Source: Streptomyces antimicrobicus (GTDB taxonomy: Bacteria > Actinomycetota > Actinomycetes > Streptomycetales > Streptomycetaceae). From it: a stretch of 64,000 nucleotides of DNA. Positions within the stretch are counted from its first letter, which is position 1; every line of letters starts with the position of its first letter. The translations under genes and the position numbers were made by a program. The stretch spans positions 1 through 64,000 of the forward strand of contig NZ_JAJAUY010000009.1 of the NCBI RefSeq assembly GCF_020532625.1, in the 5' to 3' direction. The notes under the pieces were generated by a model, which saw only the letters and a program-made list of their open reading frames with translations, did no database searches and was not told the DNA's origin. Shown here one piece after another: positions 57,381 to 64,000 of this stretch.

Positions 57381-58078
57381 CGCGCACACCGTGCCACGAC
57401 CCGCACGGCCCGCCCCACCATCCGGGGCAGCGCCGCGTCCCGCACGAAGAAGTGCCCGCCCGGCACCGTACGGCGCACGAACCGGCCCGTGGTCCACCGC
57501 CGCCACCCGGCCACCGCCCCGGGCCGCCCCAGCGGGTCCTCGCGCCCGGCGACGGCGAGCAACGGCGCGTCCACGGGGCCGTCGGCGGCGCCCCGCAGCG
57601 CGGCGGCGAGGGCGAGGTCGTCGCGCAGCACGGGCAGCACCGACCGGTGCCACACGTCTCCGGCCCGCACCCCTTCGGGCACCGCCCCGCACCGCGCCAG
57701 CAGCGCGACCAGTGCGGCGTCGTCCAGCCCGGCACCGCCCACGAGCGCGGCCACCGCGTCGGGCGGCGGCAGCGCCCCTACGCCGAGCAGCGCGGGCGGC
57801 TCCAGCCCCACGTCCCCGGACGCCCGGGCCAGGGTGTACGCGACGAGCCCGCCCAGACTGTGCCCGTAGAGCGCGTAGGGCTCGTCCCCCACCACGGCGG
57901 CGATGCCGCTCAACTCCCGCAGCAGTCCGTCCCGCCCGACGACGCGCGGCTCCCGCCGCCGCCGGTCCCGCCCGGGCAGCAGCCAGGGCACGACGTCCAC
58001 GCCGGGCCCGATCAGCTCGGGCCACCGGTGAAAGGCCGAGACCCCGGCCCCGGCATGCGCGAAACACACCACCTTCAC
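57377..58078 (-). CDS. Type II thioesterase
   Basis: A 233-residue alpha/beta hydrolase of the RifR/GrsT type: VVCFAHAGAGVSAFHRWPELI at the start, nucleophile in LYGHSLGGLVAYTLAR, and late His in VPGGHFFVRD. It hydrolyses wrong acyl groups from carrier proteins or releases a starter or product. GTG 58078 lies nine bases after GGAGGT; the ATG at 58111 has no site. First gene of the minimal PKS operon, with a heptamer pair 46 bp upstream. Confidence 0.9.
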   Translation of the reverse strand: MKVVCFAHAGAGVSAFHRWPELIGPGVDVVPWLLPGRDRRRREPRVVGRDGLLRELSGIAAVVGDEPYALYGHSLGGLVAYTLARASGDVGLEPPALLGVGALPPPDAVAALVGGAGLDDAALVALLARCGAVPEGVRAGDVWHRSVLPVLRDDLALAAALRGAADGPVDAPLLAVAGREDPLGRPGAVAGWRRWTTGRFVRRTVPGGHFFVRDAALPRMVGRAVRVVARCAR

Positions 58079-58123
58079 CAGCCCACCACCTCCAGCCACT
58101 TCCCCCACCATGGCGCGCGGGAC

Positions 58124-58141
58124 TGGAGCCCCTCTGGAGCG
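58124..58141 (-). promoter_or_regulatory. TGGAGCC-CCTC-TGGAGCG pair upstream of the minimal PKS operon
   Basis: Two heptamers with an 11-bp period on the plus strand, 45 bp before the thioesterase GTG. The motif matches the arrays at 40698 and 46782, and not the TTGC boxes of region A. Confidence 0.55.
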
Positions 58142-58151
58142 CCGGGGGGAC

Positions 58152-58183
58152 GGCCCCCGCCCGCAGCGGCACGGGCGGGGGCC
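58152..58183 (-). terminator. Terminator after the chitinase gene
   Basis: Perfect 12-bp GC stem (58152-58163 with 58172-58183) and 8-base loop, 28 bp past the chitinase stop. It separates the chitinase from the PKS operon. Confidence 0.75.
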
Positions 58184-58211
58184 GGCGGCCGGGCGCCGGT
58201 TCAGGGCCGGG

Positions 58212-59729
58212 TCACGACCGCCCCGCGAACGCCTTGGTGAACGCCAGCGGTGCCTGCAGGATCGACGAGCACGTGGGGTCGGCGTGGTTCTTGGCGCCGC
58301 CCGGGCACTGCTGGTCCCGCGCGCCCGACCACATGGCCAGCCACGCCAGGCCCTTGGCGCGGGCGAAGTCCGCCAGTTGCGTGGCGTCCTCGACCGTGAA
58401 GATCTCGCCGGCCACGTCGTTGACCCCGATCATCGGCGTGACCGCGACCGTCCTCCACGCCTCCGCGTCCGACAGGCCCAGCACCCCCTTGATCTGCGCC
58501 TGGGTCGCCGTTGCCGCCTGGACGGCGTAGCCGCCCATGTCGCCGCTGTAGGCCGGCCCGTAGTCCATCGCCATGATGTTGACGGCCGAGATCCGTACGC
58601 CGTTGCGCCGGGCGTCGGCCAGCAGGTCGACGCCCGGCTGGGTCAGGCCCTCCGGCATGACGGGCAGGGTGAAGGACACGTCGAGCCCCGGGTGCTGGCG
58701 CTGGAGCATCGCGACGGCCTGGGCGCGCCGGGTGTTGGCGGCCGTGTCGGGCAGGGCCGCGCCCTCGATGTCGAAGTCGGCCTTGGTCAGCCCGTAGGCG
58801 TCCACGACCTTGCCGTACGCCGCTGCCAGCTCGGTCGCCGAGGAGCAGGCCAGGGCGAGTTCGGAGCCGGCCGCGCCGCCGAAGGAGACCCGGACGTCGC
58901 CGCCCTTGGCGCGCAGCGCCGCGATCTGGGCCGCGACCCGGTCGGAGCCGAGCGCGGTGGTGCCGCCCCACAGCGGGTTGCAGCCGCCGCCGGAGGTGAT
59001 GAAGGCCAGGTTGAACTCCTTCACCCCGGTGCTGTCGGCCGTCGCCAGCAGGTCGTAGGCGGGGTGGAGCGAGGTGTCGACGTACGGCGCGAACCGGGTC
59101 GCCCCCGACGGCCGCGTCGCCGTCGCGGTCGGGACCGGGACCGGGCTCACCGGCGCGGTGGGCGTGGCGGTGGCCGTGGCGGTCGGCCTCGGCGACGCCG
59201 TGGACGTCGGGGCCGCCGTCGGGCTCGTCGTCGGGGTCGTCGTCGGACGGCCGCTCGGTTGCGGCGCCGGCTCGCCGGAGACGGAGCACTTCACCTTGTT
59301 GATCAGGCAGCCCGTCGGGTTGCCCGCAGTGCCCTGCGCCGCGGTGACGAAGCCGACGGTGGTGGAGGCTCCCGCGGCCAGCCCGCCGCTCGCCCAGCTC
59401 GGCGGCCTGACCGTCACGTGGCTGCCGCTCACGGTCTTCTCGCCGTTCCACAGCGAGGACAGGGTCGTCCCGGCCGGAAGGTCGAACTCCAGCGTCCAGT
59501 CGTCCAGCGCCTGCCCGCTGTTGTTGGTGATGACGTACTGGCCGGTGTACCCGGTGGACCAGCTGCTGGCCCGGGTGAACGCGGCCCCCACGGACGCGGC
59601 CTGGGCCGTGCCGGTGAGGGCGAGCGCGGCGCCGGCGACGGTGGCGGTGAGGGCCAGCGCCCCGGCCGCCGCCTTGGCCTTGCCGCGTGCGCCGGACGTA
59701 CGGCGGTGGGAATGGGATGTTCCGGTCAT
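58212..59729 (-). CDS. Secreted chitinase (CBM2-GH18)
   Basis: A 505-residue exoenzyme. Signal peptide to about residue 45 (GTAQA). Residues 46-150 are a cellulose/chitin-binding CBM2 module (QYVITNNSGQALDDWTLEFDLPAGT). A Thr/Pro/Ser linker, residues about 155-210, precedes a GH18 catalytic domain with the motif KADFDIEGAALP (DxDxE, catalytic Glu). It degrades chitin outside the cell. Its terminator and orientation suggest it is outside the biosynthetic cluster and marks the right border. Confidence 0.92.
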   Translation of the reverse strand: MTGTSHSHRRTSGARGKAKAAAGALALTATVAGAALALTGTAQAASVGAAFTRASSWSTGYTGQYVITNNSGQALDDWTLEFDLPAGTTLSSLWNGEKTVSGSHVTVRPPSWASGGLAAGASTTVGFVTAAQGTAGNPTGCLINKVKCSVSGEPAPQPSGRPTTTPTTSPTAAPTSTASPRPTATATATPTAPVSPVPVPTATATRPSGATRFAPYVDTSLHPAYDLLATADSTGVKEFNLAFITSGGGCNPLWGGTTALGSDRVAAQIAALRAKGGDVRVSFGGAAGSELALACSSATELAAAYGKVVDAYGLTKADFDIEGAALPDTAANTRRAQAVAMLQRQHPGLDVSFTLPVMPEGLTQPGVDLLADARRNGVRISAVNIMAMDYGPAYSGDMGGYAVQAATATQAQIKGVLGLSDAEAWRTVAVTPMIGVNDVAGEIFTVEDATQLADFARAKGLAWLAMWSGARDQQCPGGAKNHADPTCSSILQAPLAFTKAFAGRS

Positions 59730-59874
59730 GGCTGCGGTGCCTGCCCAATCGGTGCGGTGACGGGTGACGGAGCAGCACGCTAGCGATCCGGAATCGGACA
59801 AACCGGCAGGTCACGGCCTCGGGTGGAGAACTTGAGGCCCGCTTAAGGAAGCCATCGGGGAGGGTTAACAGGAA

Positions 59875-59912
59875 GGGCCCTGCCGAAGAGCTTCCGCTCG
59901 TCGGCAGGGCCC
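59875..59912 (-). terminator. Terminator after the M23 peptidase gene
   Basis: Perfect 12-bp stem (59875-59886 with 59901-59912) and 14-base loop, 30 bp past the stop at 59942. Confidence 0.75.
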
Positions 59913-59941
59913 CGTGGCCCGCGGCTCACGCCTCCTGGGGC

Positions 59942-61411
59942 TTACCAGCCGCCGGACCCGATCTCCTTGCGGGCGCCCAGCCCGGTCCCGGTGCCCGGGT
60001 ACAGGAACAGCTTCCCGGTCGAGTTCTGCACGGCCACCAGGTCGTCGGACTTGCTGGTGTTCAGCAGGTCGCCGCCGATCAGGTCGGACATCCCGTTCCA
60101 GCCGCCGGAGCCGATCTCGATGCGCGGGCTCAGGTACCCCCGGTCGCCCGGGTACATGAACAGCTTGCCGGTGGACTTCTCGACCGCGACGAGGTCCTGG
60201 CGGCCGCTGTTGTTGAGGTCCATGCCGGTCAGGTTGGACATCCCGTTCCAGCCGCCCGAGCCGATCTCCTTGCGGGCGCCCAGGCCGGAGCCGGTGCCCG
60301 GGTACAGGAACAGCTTGCCGGAGGACTTCTCCACCGCCGCGATGTCGGCCACGCCGTCGCCGTTGAGGTTGAGCGCGGTCAGATCGGCCATGCCGTTCCA
60401 GCCGCCGGAGCCGATCAGGACGCGGTCGGAGCCGGCCGCGATCGTCGAGTTGTCGTTGCCCTTGTAGAGCCACAGCTTGCCGGTGGACTCCTCCACCGCG
60501 ACGATGTCGTCCTTGCCGTCCTTGGTGAAGTCGCCGCCCACCAGGTTCGACATGCCGTTCCAGCCGCCCGCGCCGATCAGGACGCGGGCGGAGCCGCTGG
60601 CGATCGTGCCGTTGGCGTTGCCCTTGTACATCCACAGCTTGCCGGTGGACGCCTCCACACCCACCACGTCGAGCACGCCGTCGCCGTTGAGGTCGGCCGA
60701 GGCCAGGTCGGTCATGCCGGTACCGCCGCCGGTGCCGCCACCGGGGCCCTCGGGCTTCGGGTCCGGGGTCGGGTCGGCGCAGTTCTTGCTGGTCAGCGAG
60801 GCCGTCGGGTAGAAGGCGGTGCCGTTGAAGGTGGTGCGCGCGTCGGTTCCGTAGTGCCGCTGCTCGTAGTGCAGGTGGGCGCCGGTCGAGTTGCCGGTGC
60901 TGCCGACGATGCCGATCTGCTGGCCGGCGCTCACCTTCTGGCCGTCGGACACCTTGAAGCCGTTGAGGTGGGCGTAGACGGTGCTCCAGCCGTCGCCGTG
61001 GTCGATGACCACGAACTTGCCGTAGCTGCGGTTGCCGACGTCCTTGACGCGGGCGGTACCGGAGGCGCTGGCCAGCACGGGCCGGTTCAGGGTGTCACCG
61101 CCGTCGGTCCAGTCGATGGCGTAGGCCGAGGGGCTGTGGCCGGAGCGGGAGGCACCGCGCCAGGTCTCGCCGCACTTGAACGGCATCTGGAACTTGGGCC
61201 GGTCGCTGGAGGCGAAGGCGGCCATCGGCGTCGCCGCGTACTCGGACGGCAGGCCCATGTCCTCGACGGTCAGGGCCTCCATGTCGCCGTGGAAGTCGTC
61301 GGCGATGTCCTCGGCGTTGGCGCCGCTGATGGACAAGGTGGTGGCGGCGATGGTGGCGCACAGCAGACCGGTGGCGATCCGCACGGGCTTCGACATGAAC
61401 TTCTTGATCAT
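59942..61411 (-). CDS. Secreted M23 metallopeptidase with FG-GAP/VCBS repeats
   Basis: A 489-residue protein. Signal peptide to about residue 33 (ISGANA). Residues about 75-205 are an M23 (LytM) peptidase with zinc ligands in [11 protein letters not shown] and HLHYEQ. A Gly/Thr linker leads to five FG-GAP/VCBS-type repeats of about 45-50 residues ([32 protein letters not shown]) forming a beta-propeller-like module. It would cut peptidoglycan cross-links while held by the repeats. The same repeats occur in the neighbouring NlpC/P60 protein. Confidence 0.9.
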   Translation of the reverse strand: MIKKFMSKPVRIATGLLCATIAATTLSISGANAEDIADDFHGDMEALTVEDMGLPSEYAATPMAAFASSDRPKFQMPFKCGETWRGASRSGHSPSAYAIDWTDGGDTLNRPVLASASGTARVKDVGNRSYGKFVVIDHGDGWSTVYAHLNGFKVSDGQKVSAGQQIGIVGSTGNSTGAHLHYEQRHYGTDARTTFNGTAFYPTASLTSKNCADPTPDPKPEGPGGGTGGGTGMTDLASADLNGDGVLDVVGVEASTGKLWMYKGNANGTIASGSARVLIGAGGWNGMSNLVGGDFTKDGKDDIVAVEESTGKLWLYKGNDNSTIAAGSDRVLIGSGGWNGMADLTALNLNGDGVADIAAVEKSSGKLFLYPGTGSGLGARKEIGSGGWNGMSNLTGMDLNNSGRQDLVAVEKSTGKLFMYPGDRGYLSPRIEIGSGGWNGMSDLIGGDLLNTSKSDDLVAVQNSTGKLFLYPGTGTGLGARKEIGSGGW

Positions 61412-61447
61412 GATGACAGGTCCAAACCGGCACAGGGGGTGCCAAGA

Positions 61448-61532
61448 AAAGGGGGGTGAGGGAAGAAGACGAAGGGGGTGGGGGAGGGCAGGAAGGAGCG
61501 AGCGGCAGAGGAGGAAAAAAGGGGGGGTGGAG
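61448..61532 (+). repeat. Polypurine tract (about 85 bp) between the two hydrolase genes
   Basis: Nearly all A/G on the plus strand with runs of G5-G7 and A4-A6. It is the 129-bp gap between the NlpC/P60 stop and the M23 start. No promoter is obvious inside. It may terminate transcription or form a triplex or quadruplex. Confidence 0.6.
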
Positions 61533-61540
61533 GCAGCGGC

Positions 61541-63001
61541 CTACCAGCCGCCCGAGCCGATCTCCTTGCGGTCTCCCAGACCCGACCCCGTGCCGGGGTA
61601 GAGGTAGAGCTTGCCGGTGGACTTCTCCACGCCGACCAGGTCGTCGTAGGCGTTGGAGGTGAAGTCGCCGCCGATCAGGTCGTTCATGCCGTTCCAGCCG
61701 CCCGAGCCGATCTCCTTGCGGGCGTCCAGACCGGAGCCGTTGCTCTTGTAGAAGAAGAGCTTGCCGCTGGCGGACTCGGCGCCGACCACGTCGGTCCTGC
61801 CGTCGTTGTTCACGTCCATGCCGACCAGGTCGTGCATGCCGTTCCAGCCGCCGGAGCCGATCAGGACGCGGGCGCTGCCGCCGCTGATCGCGCCGGCGCC
61901 GTTGCCCTTGTAGAGCCAGAGCTTGCCGGTGGACCGCTCGACGCCCACGACGTCGTTCTTGCCGTCGCCGTTGAAGTCGCCGCCGATCAGGTCGTGCATC
62001 CCGTTCCAGCCGCCCGAGCCGATCTCCTTGCGGGCGCCCAGACCGGACCCCGTACCGGGGTAGAGGTAGAGCTTGCCGGTGGACTCCTGGGTGGCGACGA
62101 TGTCGTCCTTGCCGTCGCCGTTGTAGTCGGCGGCCGCGAGGTTGGACATGCCGTTCCAGCCGCCCGAACCGATCTCGACACGGGCGGACCCGCTGGAGAT
62201 GGTGCCGTTGGTGTTGCCCTTGTACAGCCAGAGCTTGCCGGTGGAGGCCTCCACACCCACCACGTCGTCGACGGAGTCGCCGTTGATGTTCGCGGCGACC
62301 AGATCGGTCATGCCGGCGGAGGGCTTGGTGGGCGGGGTAGTGTCGGCGTCGTCGACGATGTTCTTGTAGCGGACCGGGGCGTACGGGCCGTAGCCCGGGT
62401 AGTACGGGTAGTCGTAGATGCGGTGGTGCACGCCCGACGGGGTGAAGTCGAAGCCCCAGTACTTGCTGTGGTCGCTGTTGGCCCACTTCTCGAACAGCAC
62501 GACGTGACCGCCCGAGCCGCCGTCGTTGTCGAGGAGGGCATCGCCCGCCTTGAGGTCCGACTTGCTGATCGAGTACACGACACCGCGCGGCTCGAAGGTG
62601 TCGGTGGTCAGCGAGGAGTCCAGGTCCCAGGCCATCGAGACGTAACCGGAGCAGTCGGTGCGGTAGCCGCCGTGCCGGCCGCCCCAGTCGTAGTCCAGAC
62701 CGATGCCGACCCAGCTCCGGGCCCGCTCGATGACGGTGCTGCGGGATATCTTCGAGGTGGCCGCCGAGTACGCGAAGCCACGCATCTCCTCGGCGACGGG
62801 CGCTTCCGCGCCCTGACCGGTGCTGCCGTAGTCGGGGTTGTCGGCCGGCCCGGCGACGGGCTCGGCGGCGGCGGTCACGGGCGCCGGGGCCGGAGCGGCG
62901 TTGGCGGCCGAGTTCAGCGCGACGACGCCGGCGGTGGAGGCGGCGACGGCCAGCAGGGCCGCGACGGCGGTGCGGCGGGGCGTACGGGCGGTGCGAGGCA
63001 T
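61541..63001 (-). CDS. Secreted NlpC/P60-type peptidase with FG-GAP/VCBS repeats
   Basis: A 486-residue protein. Signal peptide to about residue 36 (NSAANA). Residues about 75-210 are an NlpC/P60-like cysteine peptidase: YRTDCSGYVSMAW (catalytic Cys) and SGGHVVLFEKW (His). The C-terminal 260 residues are five or more FG-GAP/VCBS repeats almost the same as in the M23 gene, and both proteins end in the same last eight residues (KEIGSGGW). The pair arose by module duplication or recombination. Likely gene products cut peptidoglycan in growth or sporulation. Confidence 0.9.
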   Translation of the reverse strand: MPRTARTPRRTAVAALLAVAASTAGVVALNSAANAAPAPAPVTAAAEPVAGPADNPDYGSTGQGAEAPVAEEMRGFAYSAATSKISRSTVIERARSWVGIGLDYDWGGRHGGYRTDCSGYVSMAWDLDSSLTTDTFEPRGVVYSISKSDLKAGDALLDNDGGSGGHVVLFEKWANSDHSKYWGFDFTPSGVHHRIYDYPYYPGYGPYAPVRYKNIVDDADTTPPTKPSAGMTDLVAANINGDSVDDVVGVEASTGKLWLYKGNTNGTISSGSARVEIGSGGWNGMSNLAAADYNGDGKDDIVATQESTGKLYLYPGTGSGLGARKEIGSGGWNGMHDLIGGDFNGDGKNDVVGVERSTGKLWLYKGNGAGAISGGSARVLIGSGGWNGMHDLVGMDVNNDGRTDVVGAESASGKLFFYKSNGSGLDARKEIGSGGWNGMNDLIGGDFTSNAYDDLVGVEKSTGKLYLYPGTGSGLGDRKEIGSGGW

Positions 63002-63243
63002 GGGTGTACTCCGGTTCGTGGTGCGGTGAGTCGAGGGGTCCGCCCGCCGGGCGCGAGGGCCCGGGGCGCCGAGGGCCGGGAGCCGGTGCGAAGGGCACAC
63101 GCTCGACCGGCCGGCGGTGCGGCGGCGGAGAGGACGCGAAGGAAGAGGGGACGTTCGGAGGACAGCTGTCCTGCAGGCACAGCGGTCCCGAAGCCATCGG
63201 GGTGGGCGCGCCGGGGCGCGCGTCGAGGAGGGACGGTGGAGCC

Positions 63244-63287
63244 CGGGGGCCGGGGGTCGGGGGGCCGGGGGTCGGGGGGCCGGGGGC
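63244..63287 (+). repeat. G-rich tandem repeat (potential G-quadruplex)
   Basis: Runs of five or six G separated by CC or TC, about three copies of CCGGGGGTCGGGGGG. It lies in the 311-bp region between the NlpC/P60 start (63001) and the small-peptide stop. I see no other feature in that region except a possible promoter for the NlpC/P60 gene that I cannot place. Confidence 0.6.
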
Positions 63288-63312
63288 GCGTCAGGTCAGA
63301 ACGCGCCGGTGA

Positions 63313-63456
63313 TCAGGTGGGACTGCCGACCGTCGCGGCAAGGGGCGCGGTCCCGGCGGTCCGCTCCAGCGGCACGGCCGAGGCCATCGGGGCGACGGAG
63401 GTGATGCCGATCGTGAGGGCGATGACCGCGGCGGCCCGAAGAAGTCCAGTACGCAT
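63313..63456 (-). CDS. Small secreted peptide precursor (47 aa)
   Basis: A 47-residue product: MRTGLLRAAAVIALTIGITS starts with a basic residue and a hydrophobic core, cleavage likely after ASA near residue 27, leaving about 20 residues. A strong ribosome site, GGGAGGAA, lies before the ATG at 63456. No family recognised. It might be a leader peptide, a secreted signal or a surface peptide. Confidence 0.55.
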   Translation of the reverse strand: MRTGLLRAAAVIALTIGITSVAPMASAVPLERTAGTAPLAATVGSPT

Positions 63457-63812
63457 GGCGAGGGTTCCTCCCGGAACACATTGGAAGAGCTGATCCGACG
63501 ACGCTGCTGCCGCCGTGAGGCCGCCACCCGAGACGTCCCGCGGTTGACGTCTGCCAGGGGCTTCCCGGCGGTGTCCCCGAGGTCTCCCTCGCTGACGAGT
63601 AATAGCTTCGCCGCTGGTCAGAGCCGTGAGAAGAGAGATCGACTGGCCTGAACCGGCCCTGGCCCAACCCGTCCACACCCACCCGTTTCCAGCCACCCAC
63701 CCCACCGGAACCAGCCTCACCCGAGCCCGAGGTGTCACATCCCGCTGCCCTGCCTTGTCCCAGCTGAGAGCAAGCGGCAGCGATCCCGCGCACGGAAGGG
63801 GCCGAGCGGACC
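63457..63812. other. Intergenic region of 356 bp without a recognised gene
   Basis: Between the start of the small-peptide gene (minus) and the flavoprotein gene (plus), so it holds two divergent promoters. On the minus strand a TATTACT element near 63600 is a plausible minus-10. I saw no riboswitch I could name. The reading frames here are shadows. Confidence 0.4.
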
Positions 63813-64000
63813 ATGACCCGGAAGACGACGCCGAACACGAAGAGCTGCGCCGACAGCGGCAGCCACGGAAGCGGCAACCACGACACGGGCGGAAGCAACG
63901 ACACGGGCGGAAGCAACGGCAGGGGCGGGAGTCATGGCAGGGGCGGCGGCCGCGGCAACCTCACGGTCGTAGGAGGCGGCTTCGCTGGCCTGGTGGCGGC
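63813..64000 (+). CDS. FAD/NAD-binding oxidoreductase, N-terminal part (runs off the window)
   Basis: The first 62 codons are visible. Residues 1-48 are a low-complexity Ser/Gly/Asp/His stretch with a doubled unit (DTGGSN repeated). Residues about 49-62, NLTVVGGGFAGLVAA, are the N-terminal FAD dinucleotide-binding strand-turn-helix (GxGxxG) of amine-oxidase or phytoene-desaturase-like flavoproteins. Cofactor binding is sure from this motif; the reaction cannot be called without the rest. Start ATG 63813; an internal start is possible because the N-terminal tail is unusual. Confidence 0.65.
   Translation, partial: MTRKTTPNTKSCADSGSHGSGNHDTGGSNDTGGSNGRGGSHGRGGGRGNLTVVGGGFAGLVA

Noticed and set aside
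63002-63812. A cyclic-di-AMP riboswitch upstream of the cell-wall hydrolase or small-peptide genes
   Set aside because: Such switches are common before Streptomyces wall hydrolases, but I could not place the conserved core by eye. A covariance-model search would decide.

Overview
The window is high-GC actinobacterial DNA, almost certainly Streptomyces. Evidence: GC-saturated third codon positions, GTG starts, long chains of ATGA/GTGA gene overlaps, SARP and gamma-butyrolactone (AfsA-type) regulators, twin-arginine oxidases, a CBM2-GH18 chitinase and secreted cell-wall hydrolases. Most of it (about 1 to 58.1 kb) is specialised-metabolite gene cluster; the last 6 kb is extracellular/cell-wall genes.

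Region A (1-37.2 kb) holds four operons plus their SARP regulator. (i) Minus, 10.2 kb down to the left edge: MFS exporter, a carrier protein without its phosphopantetheine serine, a lipoprotein, a type II PKS bidomain aromatase/cyclase, an acyl-CoA-dehydrogenase-like protein, a PPTase, a condensation-thioesterase protein with damaged active sites, and a coupled metK copy; a twin-arginine multicopper oxidase sits beside it. (ii) Plus, 12.1-14.9 kb: PLP decarboxylase, GNAT protein and a conserved unknown. (iii) Minus, 26.3-15.1 kb: alpha-oxoamine synthase (AOS), ketosynthase, MaoC-like protein, adenylation enzyme, PCP, TrpD-, TrpA-, EctC-like, acyl-CoA dehydrogenase, TrpF-, TrpC-like and an alpha/beta hydrolase. 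(iv) A divergent pair at 30.5 kb: ACP-KASIII-FabG leftwards, and CFA-type methyltransferase, BVMO, FAD oxidase, SRPBCC, hydrolase, PPTase, GNAT rightwards. A PIN/RHH toxin-antitoxin pair lies in the middle.

My reading of region A: adenylation enzyme + PCP + dehydrogenase make pyrrole-2-carbonyl-S-PCP (RedM/RedO/RedW logic). The ketosynthase and AOS extend it and condense it with an amino acid. A stand-alone ectoine-synthase fold and a remodelled TrpD-TrpF-TrpC-TrpA set, without TrpE, TrpG or TrpB, then build a further N-heterocycle. The TrpD anthranilate pocket and the TrpC SESGI motif are altered, so anthranilate is probably not the substrate. This repurposed tryptophan pathway is the strongest candidate for an undescribed system.

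Region B (about 40.7-58.1 kb) is a reduced type II polyketide set: KS-alpha, CLF, ACP, thioesterase, ActIII-like ketoreductase, two FAD hydroxylases, an ABM oxygenase, an AMP ligase and a SnoaL-like protein, with AfsA/epimerase signalling genes and an ECF41 sigma factor. It has no first-ring aromatase of its own; the only one in the window is in region A at 6.4 kb. Between A and B (37.3-40.5 kb) lie an AraC regulator, a DUF1772 membrane protein, a hemerythrin and an NmrA-like reductase that look unrelated.

Regulation can be read from the DNA. All four region A operons named ii-iv carry an 18-bp pair of TTGC heptamers with an 11-bp period, in the same orientation to the gene, 75-115 bp before the start codon. 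Region B promoters carry a different 11-bp repeat family (TGGAGCG/CGGAGNN/TCGANNN). The SnoaL-like gene has a SoxR-type promoter with a 19-bp spacer and an apparently leaderless start.
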